The position numbers and the translations under genes are program-made. The notes under the pieces are model-generated. The model made no database searches, had not been told where the DNA came from, and saw nothing but the letters and a program-made list of their open reading frames with translations. A stretch of 64,000 nucleotides of DNA. It comes from Schistocerca nitens. Lineage: Eukaryota > Arthropoda > Insecta > Orthoptera > Acrididae. Within the stretch, counting starts at the first letter, position 1; every line of letters starts with the position of its first letter. Below are positions 43,701 through 54,006 of this stretch, in pieces. The stretch lies in assembly GCF_023898315.1 (NCBI RefSeq), contig NC_064622.1, forward strand, positions 272,109,503 to 272,173,502. Reading direction: 5' to 3'.

Positions 43701-44398
43701 ACTGCTGAGCTGGTCGCCATCTTTCGAGCCCTAGCGTATATCCGCTCCTGCTCAAGTGAGTCCTTCGTTATCTGTAGCGATTCCCTGAGCAGTTTACGAG
43801 CTCTCGACCAGTGTTTCCCTCGTTCCCGTCTGGTGATGGCTATCCAGGAGTCCCTGTCTACTCTTGACCGTTGCGGCGCTCTGTGGTCTTCGTTTGGACC
43901 CCAGGCCATGTTGGGATCCCCGGGAATGAGAATGTTGACCGCCTGGCCAAAGACGCCACCAGTCAACCACCTCTGGAGATTGGCCTCCTGGCGACTGATT
44001 TGCGGGCCCTATTACGCCGCAAAATTTTCGATTTATGGGACGCTGAATGGCGCAACCTGCACGTACCAAACAAACTCCGTCGTATCAAGGCGTCGACGAC
44101 TGTGTGGCGGTCGTCCATTCGGGTCTCCCGCCAGGAGTCTGTTGTCCTCTGCCGGCTGCACATTGGGCACACTTGGCTGACACACGGCCACTTATTGCGC
44201 CGTGAGGACCCCCCTCTGTGTCGCTGCGGCTCCGTTTTCTCTGTGGTGCACATTTTATTGGAGTGTCCGCTTTTAGCTGTGCTCAGGCAGACGTTCGCAC
44301 TGCCTGACACGCTCCCTGCCCTTTTATCTGATGACCCTGCTATGGCTGGCTTAGTTTTACGTTTTATTCGGGCAGGGGGTTTTTATCATTTAATCTGA
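40717..44398 (+). pseudogene. LINE-B ORF2 (endonuclease, RT, RNase H), several lesions
   Basis: The first 568 codons are uninterrupted: endonuclease with LQWNCSGFFHHLAEL, LQETWF, GDFNAHNPLWGG and GSDHVPIF, then RT blocks DTAPGPDGIHCQM, YRSISLTNVLCRMLERM and GGFRKGRSATDN. TAG at 42421-42423 and 42553-42555, a frameshift near 42650 and another near 43870 break it. The RT catalytic box reads LYADGFCLYYS: the second Asp of YXDD is Gly. RNase H blocks: VYTDSSMVAG (TDGS to TDSS), YTAELVAIF, CSDSLSSLRAL and HVGIPGNENVD. C-terminal zinc motif CRCGSVFSVVHILLEC. Role as for LINE-A ORF2; this copy cannot polymerise. Confidence 0.93.
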
Positions 44399-44649
44399 GT
44401 ATTTGTGTATTATTTTATTGTTTTGTGTTGATTCTCGCTTTTGGCCTACGGTTTTACACTCGGTTTTTAATGTTTTCTCGGTGGTTGGCTTTTCCTTTTT
44501 TTGTTCCTATGGTCGGTCAACCACCGTCACACTCTGTGTGATTTAATTCGTTTTGCCTGGTCTTTATCTCCGTTTCTCTTGTTCTGTGTCGTCTGTGTTC
44601 TATTCTGTTAATCGTTTTTATTCTCTGTGGGTGTTCTTAGGATTTGGAA

Positions 44650-44684
44650 AAAGGGACCGATGAACATAGCAGTCTGGTCCCTTT
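44650..44684 (+). other. LINE-B 3'-terminal hairpin
   Basis: Perfect 9-bp stem AAAGGGACC (44650-44658) / GGTCCCTTT (44676-44684), 17-nt loop gatgaacatagcagtct, followed by 'aatcccacaaacc' and the (AACC)n tail. Confidence 0.8.
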
Positions 44685-44714
44685 AATCCCACAAACCAAC
44701 CAACCAACCCAGAC

Positions 44715-44912
44715 CTTAATCCTTGTGATTCTTGGTTGTGGGGTTACCTGAAGGCGCAAGTTTGAACGAACGTCCTCCTTCATTAGGGAATGCTAAAGGA
44801 CAACATCTTAAGAGCAATTTCTTGCCAGACCTGCCGATATGTTGTACAGTGCTGTTAATAATGTTGTCCCTGGACTAGAGGTATTATTGATGAATGATGC
44901 CTAACATGGTGG
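44715..44912 (+). pseudogene. DDE transposase remnant, middle part, between LINE-B and LINE-C2
   Basis: Continues the host reading after LINE-B: NPCDSWLWGYLKAQV, then stops. Later bases read as the helical C-terminal part in mixed frames (LPDLPICCTVLLIMLS-like). Ends with ACATGGTGG (44904-44912), the target duplicated by LINE-C2. Confidence 0.6.
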
Positions 44913-45587
44913 CCCTCCCCAGGGGGTCCACAACTCTTTTGTGGATACGTGCGTAGTGAGCACGGGACCCCGAGCTAATGTGACCCTCCTTCCTTTCCGG
45001 GCTGCATACCTTCCTTTTCCGCATCCTTCCCCATCCCCCATCTTGCCCCACCCCCCCATCACCTCCACCTCTTTCCTTCCCTTTCTCCCCCTCTGGGAGT
45101 ATGTTTTGTGCCTATGTCTGGAGATGGATGCTAGAAAATGTAACACATTCGTCACTTTCTCTGCTTGCAAGTCTTCGTCCTTCCTTTGTCCTTCTCTTTT
45201 GCTTACCTCTTCTCTTTACCCTTTTCTCCACTGCGGCGTTTGAGACCTCTCTTCTTTCTTTTCCCTTTCTTTGTTCTTCCCTTTCTCTTTTTTCCTCCCT
45301 GTGCGTGTCTGAAGGCCGACCCACGCATTTCAGTGCGTAGCTGGTGATGGGGTAACGCGTAATTACCCGCCCCGGGTAGATGGGTAGGACACATACGTAC
45401 CCTCTGGTAATGGCCAGGCCGAGGGAGGGGTGATTACCCGAGCTGATACCTTCAGGAAGTGCCGATTGGTCCCTCCGTCCGTTTCTCTGGAGGTGTGACC
45501 TGAGGTGTGAACAATGACCTAAGGCACGAGTGCCCTCAGAGAGGGCCCCCACAAGGGAGGAGCGCGTCATCGGAGACGCCGGTAATC

Positions 45588-46964
45588 ATGGGGGATACTT
45601 CCGCAATTATTTCCTCATCTTCTACTATGTCTGCTCACAAGCGTAAGTTCAATGAGTCTCAGCCACAGACAGTTCTTCCATCGTTGTCACAGTTCCTTGT
45701 TGTTTCTCGGTCTGACGAAGGTCAAGACTTCTCCACGGTCAACCCTTTCATTATTCAGAAAGGTGTCGACGCAATTACAGGTCCTGTAAAGTCTTGTTCC
45801 AGGTTACGAAATGGCACCTTGTTGTTAGAAACAGTCAGTGCCCTCCAGGCACAAAAATTGCTGCATACTTCACTGCTACACACCTTCCCTGTCCGTGTGG
45901 AACCGCACCGTACTTTAAATTCGTCACGTGGGGTCGTTTCTACACGCTCCCTCGACGGATTGTCCGACGAGGAAATTCAACACTACCTGTCTGACCAGGG
46001 CGTAACGGCAGTTCATAGTCATGAAAAGGGTTGACACGAACATCGTTCCAACCCATACTGTCTTCCTGACATTTGATAAAGTTCAACTCCTATCGGAAAT
46101 CAAAGCAGGCTATGAGATAATTTCCGTTCGCCCTTACATCCCAAACCATAAGCCTTGCTATCGGTGTCAGCGATTCAATCATACCAGCAAGTCCTGTTCC
46201 AATTCGGCCAAATGTTGTGTGGCAAGGATGCCCATGAGGGTGCTTGTCCACCTCCATCCCCTCGTTGCATCAACTGTATGGGTGACCACGCTGCTTCCTC
46301 TAGAGATCGCCCCATTTGTGAAGACGAAAAGCTCATTCAGGAAATCAGAGTGAAGGAAAAGGTGTCGACCTTTGCTGCTCGAAAATTATTCGCTAGTCGA
46401 AAGGCCACTGTGCCTCAGACAGGTAAATACAGCACTGTCCTTGCCTCTCCTCGGCCAACAAAGGAGGTGGCCACGCAGACTTGTGATCTCAACTTTAGTG
46501 CCACGGTCGTCAGATCGGCCAGCGCAACGATCGCCCGTTCAACCTCCCCACTTTAGCCTGCTCACTTTGTGGCTCATCCTTCATCGGGTTGTGCTAAATC
46601 TCGAGCCCAAGAGTCAGACACCCGGACTTACAAAAAAGAGCCTACTCGTAACGATTTTTTACGTACCCCAACTTCACAACCATCAGTTCCTCCTTCATCT
46701 AAACATCCTGTTTCCAAGAAGGCTAATAAGAAACCCAGTTCCTCTCCCTCTCTGCCACGGCGTGTCTCATCTACAGCACCACCTGGTGGTAGCCGCCCTT
46801 GGCCGTCTTCTGTGTCGCCGAGGCGCACTGCTGGCGGCCGATCAACTGGCCGATCGCTGGTGGCAGGAGCTGCTCCTGAAAAACCTATGGATCAGGATCT
46901 TCTGCCTTCTGCCGAATGCCCTTCCACGCTGTCGGTCGCAAGCTGTGAGCAGTCGTTGCGATGA
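45588..46964 (+). pseudogene. LINE-C2 ORF1 (gag-like), frameshifted
   Basis: Starts MGDTSAIISSSS, conserved with copy 1. 45588-46034 reads FLVVSRSDEGQDFSTVNP, RNGTLLLETVSALQAQK and VSTRSLDGLSDEEIQHYL. A frame change near 46030 leads to YEIISVRPYIPNHKPCYRCQ with knuckle 1 (CYRCQRFNHTSKSC, CX2CX4HX4C). Another near 46210 precedes knuckle 3 (CINCMGDHAASSRDRP) and KVSTFAARKLFASRK. TAG at 46556 interrupts before a Ser/Pro/Lys-rich tail to 46964. The N-terminal domain differs from that of families A and B. Confidence 0.88.
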
Positions 46965-47004
46965 GGGCAACCTTGGTCACGTTCCTCCATTTTCTGTTTA
47001 CCCT

Positions 47005-50000
47005 ATGTCCACTATCCATTGGAATATCCGCGGCATTAGAGCCAATCGGGATGAATTGTCGATCCTCTTACGACCCTACTCGCCAGTCATCTTCTGTCTT
47101 CAGGAAACAAAGCTGCGTCCCCATGACCGCTTTGTTCTCCCACATTTTCAGTCCATCCGATTTGATCTCCCCTCTGATGAAGGCACTCCAGCACATGGAG
47201 GACTCATGATTCTTCTCCATGATACTCTCCATTATCACCCAATTTCCTTAAACACTTCCTTCCAAGCTGTCGCTGTCTGTCTTTCCCTTTATGGATACAC
47301 CCTCTCTCTCTTTGAACTGTATACGTTCCATCGTCCACACCAATGGCACGAGCTGATCTCCTTCATCTTCTTGGTCAGCTTCCATTCCCCCCCCCCCCCC
47401 CCTATTTGCTGGTTGGGGACTTCAATGCCCACCACCCGCTTTGGGGATCTCCACTTCCTTGTCCGCGTGGCTCACTATTGATAGAAGTCTTCCACCAAGC
47501 GGATCTACTTTGCCTCAACACTCGGGACCCTACATTTTTGTCTGCCTCCACGACAAATTTCTCTCATTTGAACCTTTCGGTCGGTACTGTTACGCTAGCT
47601 TGGCGCTTCGAATGGTTCGCCCTTGATGATACACACTCGAGTGACCAATTTCCATGTGTCCTTCGATTGCAGCCACAACTGCCATATATGTGCCCGCGAC
47701 ACTGGAAGTTTGCCCAAGCCGATTGGACACTTTTTTCGTCTCTAGCGACATTCGATGACAGTCACTTTCCTAGCGTCGACGATGAGGTATCTCATATTAC
47801 AGACGTTATTCTTACAGCTGCGGAAAGTTCAATACCTCGCACCTCCTAATTGCCCCGGCGCCTCCCAGTTCCTTGGTGGGACGAGGCATGCCGTGACGCA
47901 ATACGTGAGCGGCGGCGTGCTCATCGCGTTTTCAGACACCATCGTACGTGGGCCAACTGTATCCGCTATAAGCAGTTCCGTGCGCGATGCCGTCGCGTCA
48001 TCCGCGATAGCCAGAAGGCAAGCTGGGACTTCTTTACTAGCTCATTTAACACGTTCACTCCCTTATTGGAAGTTTGGCGTCGGATTCGACCGTTATCTAG
48101 CGCGCCTAGTTTCTCCCCGGTCTCTGGGCTAACTGTCGCGGATGATACATTAGTGGACCCCGTCGCAATTTCTAACTCATTGGGTCAACACTTTGCTGAG
48201 AGTTCGAGCTCTTCAAATTACACGCCAGCGTTTCTCCCGAAGAAACGTGCAGCGGAAGTGCAACTTCTTGCTTTCTCCTCTCACAATTGTAAATGCTATA
48301 ATACTGTTTTCTCCATGCGGGAACTCCAACGTGCACTCTCTTCTCACTCCTCCGCCCCAGGACCGGATGGTATCCACATCCAAATGTTGCTGCATTTATC
48401 ATACCCTACTCTGCGTTACCTCCTTCGCCTTTATAATCGAATTTGGACCGACAGTACCTTTCCCAGACGATGGCAGGAAGCTATTGTAGTTCCTGTTCCG
48501 AAACCTGGAAAGCACAAACATCTCTCCTCTAGCTATCGCCCCATTTCTCTCACGAGTAGTGTATGTAAGGTTTTGGAGCGTATGGTGAATTTCCATTTGG
48601 CTTGGTGGATGGAGTCCCGCAGTCTTTTAACACCTGCCCAATGCGGTTTCCGAAAGCATCGTTCTGCAGTTGACCATCTTGTTGCTCTCTCTACTTATAT
48701 CATGAACAATTTTCTCCGGAAACGCAGAACAGTAGCAACATTTTTTGATCTGGAGAGATCCCTCAACACCCTCCGTGTCCTGAATGGTACATCCTGGGGA
48801 GCGGACAGAGTGGTCCTTCTCCGCCTCTATCGCGCCTTAGTGCGCTCGAAATTGGACTATGGAAGCATAGTTTACTACTCTGTTCGGCCGTCTATTCTTC
48901 GGCGTCTCGACTCTATCGACCACAGTGGATTACATTTAGGGTCTGGAGCTTTTTACACCAGCCCTGTGGAAAGCCTTTATGCTGAGACTGCTGAACTTCA
49001 GCTGTCCAATCGGCGAGCTGTCCTGAGTCGTTATGCAAGCCATCTGTCTTCGATGCCTGCTAATCCGGCCCATGACATTTTTTTCGACGCCTCCCTGAAT
49101 TTAGGGTATGCAGGCCGCCCTTCCTCCTTACTACCACCGGAAGTCCGCTTCCGTCAACTGCTCAATTCGCTTTCCTTCCGCTTTCCTAAAACCTTCTTGA
49201 CAACTTGGGATACAGCACCGCCTTGGCTCCATCCCCGGACCTGCCTGCTCCGTGACCTTTGTCAATTTCCCAAGGATGGTACCCCTTCACTTGTTTATTA
49301 TCGGGCTTCTGCTGCTGTATGTGCACAAATGGCGGAAGCCACATTTATTTACACTGATGGCTCAAAAACATCTTTAGGTGTAGGGAGTGCCTATATTGTT
49401 GGCGACACCCCAAATCAATTTCGGATTCCCGACCAGTGATCGGTTTATACTGCGGAGCTTAACGCTGTTCTCCAGGCTGTCCAATACATCCGTCACCATC
49501 AGCGGATACAGTATGTTATCTGTTCAGATTCTCTCAGCTCTCTCCTCAGTCTCCAAGCTCTGTATCCTGTCCACCCTCTGGTCCACCGGATTCAGGACTG
49601 CCTCCACTTGCTACACTTCGGGGGCGTCTCGGTGGCGTTCCTCTGGCTCCCGGGACACGTTGGTATCTGTGGAAATGAGGCGGCCGATATAGCGGCCAAG
49701 GCTGCAGTCTCTCTTCTTCACCCAGCTATTTGCATGATTCCCTTCGCCGATCTACGGAGTGTTTTATGTCGTCGTGTTGCTCTTTTATGGCACGCACATT
49801 GGTCGACACTTCCCAATAATAAATTGCGGGACGTGAAAGCTCTTCCCTGTGCTTGGACCTCTTCCTCCCGAACGCATCGTCGGGAGGAGGTAATTTTAAC
49901 TAGACTCCGGATGGGGCACTGTCTTTTTAGCCATCGACATCTCTTAAGCGGTGATCCTCCCCCACTCTGTCCCCACTGCTCTCAGCTGTGGACGGTAAGA

Positions 50001-50183
50001 CACCTTTTAATTGAGTGCCCCTATTTTACTCCGTTACGCGCCCGTCTACAGCTGTCGCCTGATATATCGTCCATTTTAGCAGATGACACGCGATCAGCCG
50101 ATCTTTTTCTCGAGTTCATTAGTGCCAGTGAGATGACGTCAGTCATTCGAAGCTCTTTTTGGGGACAACCAACCCCCTTCTAA
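47005..50183 (+). pseudogene. LINE-C2 ORF2 with endonuclease, gutted RT and RNase H
   Basis: Start MSTIHWNIRGIRANRDEL at 47005, 40 bp after ORF1. Endonuclease: FCLQETKLRP and GDFNAHHPLWGS intact; SSDQFPC has Gln where the catalytic His of SDH belongs (copy 1 keeps SSDHF). A frame change near 47300, a 14-C run at about 47388-47401, TAA at 47847 and TGA at 49437 break it. The RT N-terminus is good (SSAPGPDGIHIQML, SYRPISLTSSVCKVLERMV, CGFRKHRSAVDH), but after TFFDLE the frame jumps to SLNTLRVLNGTSWGADR: the motifs that should hold the catalytic Asps are deleted (junction near 48755). RNase H has YTDGSK, YTAELNAV, CSDSLSSL and HVGICGNEAAD. C-terminal zinc motif CPHCSQLWTVRHLLIEC. Confidence 0.93.
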
Positions 50184-50294
50184 AGTGGTTTATTAAGCTT
50201 TCCTTCTGTTATTAATTTCTCCAATTTTTTGAGTTTCGTTCCCATTGCTGCTGGTTTCCAGTTTGGTTTTTTACCTTTTCCTAAGTCACAGACC

Positions 50295-50325
50295 GGGTGC
50301 TAATGACCGTAGCAGTTTTGCTCCC
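50295..50325 (+). other. LINE-C2 3'-terminal hairpin
   Basis: GGGTGC (50295-50300) / GCTCCC (50320-50325) with one T-T mismatch; loop taatgaccgtagcagtttt. Same design as LINE-A's. Confidence 0.7.
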
Positions 50326-50353
50326 TAAAACCATAACAAAAAAAACATGGTGG

Positions 50354-51059
50354 TCATTTGCTGAAAAGAACATCGTGTTTGCTAAAAACCAATGGTTTTG
50401 CTAGTTATTATTTTTGCATCATACTAGGGAACCCAGCAATGATTTGCAATCACGGAATGTCTGGGAATAGGATATACATCTTAATCTCCTTCGACCCTTC
50501 ATCTGTCCATCTCTTCCTCACCATTCTCTTTCCGTCTTCTCCTCCTCCCATCTCTCTCTATAGAAAACCTCATCTCATTTCTCCATTTTTTTTTCCCTCT
50601 CTTCCTCTCTGTCCATCTTCTTCCTTCACCTCTGTGTCCATTTCCTGTCCCCTGCCCATCTCCTCTTTCCACTGTCCTTGACCTTGTGTCATGAATCTTG
50701 TTTATTATTGCAAACGAAACCTTTATTGGGAGTTGAATTCGCTTAAGATATGTGGAAAAATGGTTGATATCATCGGCATGCAGGGGATGAAGCAAACCTC
50801 TGCTGAATCTTCAAGGATAATAGCTTCAAGGATAATAGCTTCAATGACAGTATTTTCCACAGTTTTAATCTGCAAATGGATAGGGTTACAATGTTTCCAA
50901 TGGCTCAGTTTCTGTAGTATTATTCTAATCGTAAGCCAATAAACCATCATAAATACTTTCCTATATTCTATTAAAACCTACTGCGAGGAATAAAACAAAA
51001 CTGCACATTGTTGTGTGTACAATGTTTATTTAAAATTATATATAAGGAGAAAGAATATC
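50354..51059. other. anonymous DNA, pyrimidine-rich tract
   Basis: 50490-50680 is strongly C/T-rich on the plus strand (tcttcctcaccattctcttt and similar). A 15-bp unit ttcaaggataatagc is tandemly repeated at about 50808-50840. The left edge may still belong to the split DDE transposon, but I cannot read it. Confidence 0.4.
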
Positions 51060-51690
51060 TTAAAGAAATGTGTGTCCAAATGTTTATTATAAGAATTTGT
51101 AAAAGTCTGAGATAAATCAGTCAAGAACATCCTGAGATATTTGTTACGTTTACCCTTCATATATTTATATTCATATGCAGTACACGTTAAAAAAATATGT
51201 TGCTTATGTCCATCAAAGCATTTCGTATAGTATCGTGTAAATAACTTAAGAATCTCGCTAACAGAGTTTCTTTATTTGTTGTACATACATACATACATAT
51301 ATTAAAAAAAAGAAGCATGTACCTGTTCAAATGTTTATTAGAGTATTGTACTAAAATTTGAAGTAAATCGCTCGAGAACTGTGAGATTTTTTCTAACACT
51401 CTTTTCCACTTTCGTAGTTCATAAGGTAAATGTTTAAAAAACAAAGCCTTTTTCTGAACGTTTATTAGAGTAGCATGTAAAAATTTGAAGTAAGTCAAAA
51501 ACTTTTCTACACAGCTTGTAACTACAATAATCTAAAACTTGTCTTCATTTAGAAGTATAGATTTACATTTATGTGTATATAGCGTCCACGTTAAAAATAT
51601 GCAACCTGTATCTATCTGAGCGTTTATTACAGTATCGCGTAAAAATCTGAAGTAAATCGGTCAAGAACTTTGTTTCGAACATAAAAGCAT
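51060..51690 (+). repeat. degenerate tandem array, unit ~115-165 bp, about five copies
   Basis: Five related blocks begin near 51068, 51203, 51322, 51448 and 51613. Shared core: 'gtttattagagtatcgtgta' followed by 'aaaatctgaagtaaatcggtc' or close variants and 'aagaact' (for example tttattacagtatcgcgtaa at 51619 and tttattagagtattgtacta at 51332). Divergence is high, so the array is old. Confidence 0.7.
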
Positions 51691-54004
51691 GCTTATATTT
51701 CGTTAATAGAGCGGTTAGTCCGACCTCCAGCATGTGGCCAGATGCGAGTAAATGCAGATGCCAACTAAGAACCGTATGTAATCGCTTATTTACTTAAAAC
51801 CCGAGTAGTGAACTGTTTTATAATCTACAAATAACACATATCAAAACAAGTTTATCGTAACTGTATCGTTGTAATTTCCACTGATGACGCCTTAGACTGA
51901 AAAGGGATGAGACGTCCCTGGGAGAATAAAATTCAGTGCAGCAAAAGAAGGCGTATTTTATTAACAAAACAAATATTTCTGAGCTTGCTGCAGGGGATGG
52001 CCACGCAAACATACACACTATCCAGTCAGTTGGTTTTCACAAGTGATTCTGAAAAATCACAAGTGAACATAAATATATAAAATAAGCTCGTTTACTCTTT
52101 TTGAAACCACTTATAGCAGTAACCACACGTACTGAAATAGTATCTAATGTTACACACTTCATTATTTGCAGAGTGTGAGTTCTCCAAATATGGCTGTGAT
52201 ATATCCTTTCACGGGATTTCATTCTTTGACTTGACTATTTTTATAGTTTTGTGGAGTTCCATGAGAAGTAGTGATTCCTATGCAATGGTCATGGTAAAAA
52301 CTTGATCTTCCGTTGGACTTGTACCTTTTGTTGGAATATCTATTTCGTTAGATGCCTTTTACGTAAGAGTGCTGGCTCTGCTTGTTACTTCTGTGCTTGT
52401 ATCATCTTCAGAAACTATAAAGTCGAATCTTTGACGATGCAAGTGTAGGAGCATTTGTGTGTATTAGAAACAATGGGGACCATACTACATCTCATCTTGT
52501 TTCAAATTCTGAGTGCCCATCGCTATTTCATAGATATGAAACTGATACACTTCCCATTTTCGCATGCAAATAAGATTAAATCCGTCGTCAGGCGGTGACT
52601 AATCTTGCAGGGGTATCATTGTTAAGAGTGTCAAAAATCTCAGCGAAATCACAATATATTCCACACTACATTTACAACAATAATTTCTGAAGTATTCATT
52701 CTAGTATGCTATGTGTCAAGTTAAATGTTGCCTGTTTTGTTGACGGCTTCTTTCTGATATGAAAACTATTTTCACTGCGTATAATTTTCTATACGAAGTG
52801 TTCCTGAAGTCTGTTATAAATTGTAATTATTTATGAAAATACTGGCAATACTGATTTATGCTGGTAATTTTCTTCATTATTTTCTCTCTTATTTCGGTAA
52901 GTGGACTGATAACAACGTATTGAAATCACTATGAAAAAATTCGTTATGTAAGTATTTTGAAATGTTACATAGTTTAACTGCATAACATTTGATTATTCTG
53001 CTGCTGATTTCACCGTATCTACTTGACAATTTTGTTAACACTGAGAAATTTTTCTGGAGTTGTAGAACGTTGTTGAATTTTATCAAATTTGTTTTGGAAT
53101 ACTTTTCTAGGAAACGCAGCCTACCTACTAAGGTAATGTTTTTATAGATGAATTACATACTACTGATAGAAAAGATGTATGAAAGTTCTATGCAATTTCA
53201 GGGCTGGCTTAGGACGGTTTATCATCCTGTAATAAAATTCTTCATTTTCATTTTTTTCCTATATCATTTTTACTGTGTTCGAAATGTTTTTGTTGTTGCT
53301 GAAAGAGCTTACTTTTCTTGGAAATAAATATATATTGATATTCTGATTACGCTTCTGAGACCTCTACAGTTCAATTCCTACTGTCATTTAGTCCTGTTAT
53401 TGTGTCCTTTGATGCTTGGTTTTGCATTACATTTTTCTTTCATTAGTAACGCACGGGTTACGAACATTTAATCTACTTGCATTAGTTAACCTTTCAGGAC
53501 AACTGTGTTCTAAGCGGTCTATGATGTTATAGATTACACTATATTTTTCAGTAACGCTATTTGCGATGTGTACATCCTTACAGTCCGTATTTCGCAAGTA
53601 ATTCTTGAGATCTTCACTTTCTTTTCCATTTCTTACTCTTAAATAGAACGAGCGAAGTAATCTAAGATGCCATAACTACAGCAATTACACAGTGTTCACA
53701 ATCTCGATGAATCTATAGAAACATGGTCAGTAGCAGTACTTTTCTTGCTAACTGTACTTAGCACTTGAGTTTGCTTACAAACAATGGAGAAACCTGCCTC
53801 AATATACGCTGCAGTTCACAATATAATTGAAGGATATGTTGCACGAAGCGTTACGAAGTAATGTGACAAACGTAACGCAATTATACGTATATTGATTGAT
53901 CTCTGAACAGCGAAAATTTCTAGGTGTAGACATATGTATGTACAACAGGAAATATACATCAGATTTCAGATTTCTTCCACAGATTAGACAGGACGCTATG
54001 TATG
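51691..54004. other. anonymous AT-rich DNA
   Basis: No coding frame, inverted ends or clear repeat found in 2.3 kb on either strand. Confidence 0.45.
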
Positions 54005-54006
54005 TA

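Larger units (their letters stand above)
38576..44714 (+). mobile_element. LINE family B, full-length, RNase H-bearing (8-bp TSD)
   Basis: A 6.1-kb element inserted in a DDE transposon remnant. CTTAATCC at 38568-38575 and 44715-44722 is the target duplication (the last two C's could instead belong to the element). Order: 5' UTR like LINE-A's (38576-39181), ORF1 (39182-40681), 35-bp gap, ORF2 (40717-44398), 3' UTR with a 9-bp-stem hairpin (44650-44684) and a CCAA/AACC-repeat tail instead of poly(A). The coding parts differ clearly from LINE-A and LINE-C. Confidence 0.95.
44913..50344 (+). mobile_element. LINE family C, copy 2, nearly complete but RT core deleted (9-bp TSD)
   Basis: A 5.4-kb element flanked by ACATGGTGG at 44904-44912 and 50345-50353. 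Order: structured 5' end (44921-44975), pyrimidine-rich leader, ORF1 (45588-46964), ORF2 (47005-50183), 3' UTR with hairpin (50295-50325) and a short A-rich tail. It lacks about 550 bp of RT relative to LINE-A. It gives the reference for the damaged copy 1 at 4630-14482. Confidence 0.95.
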
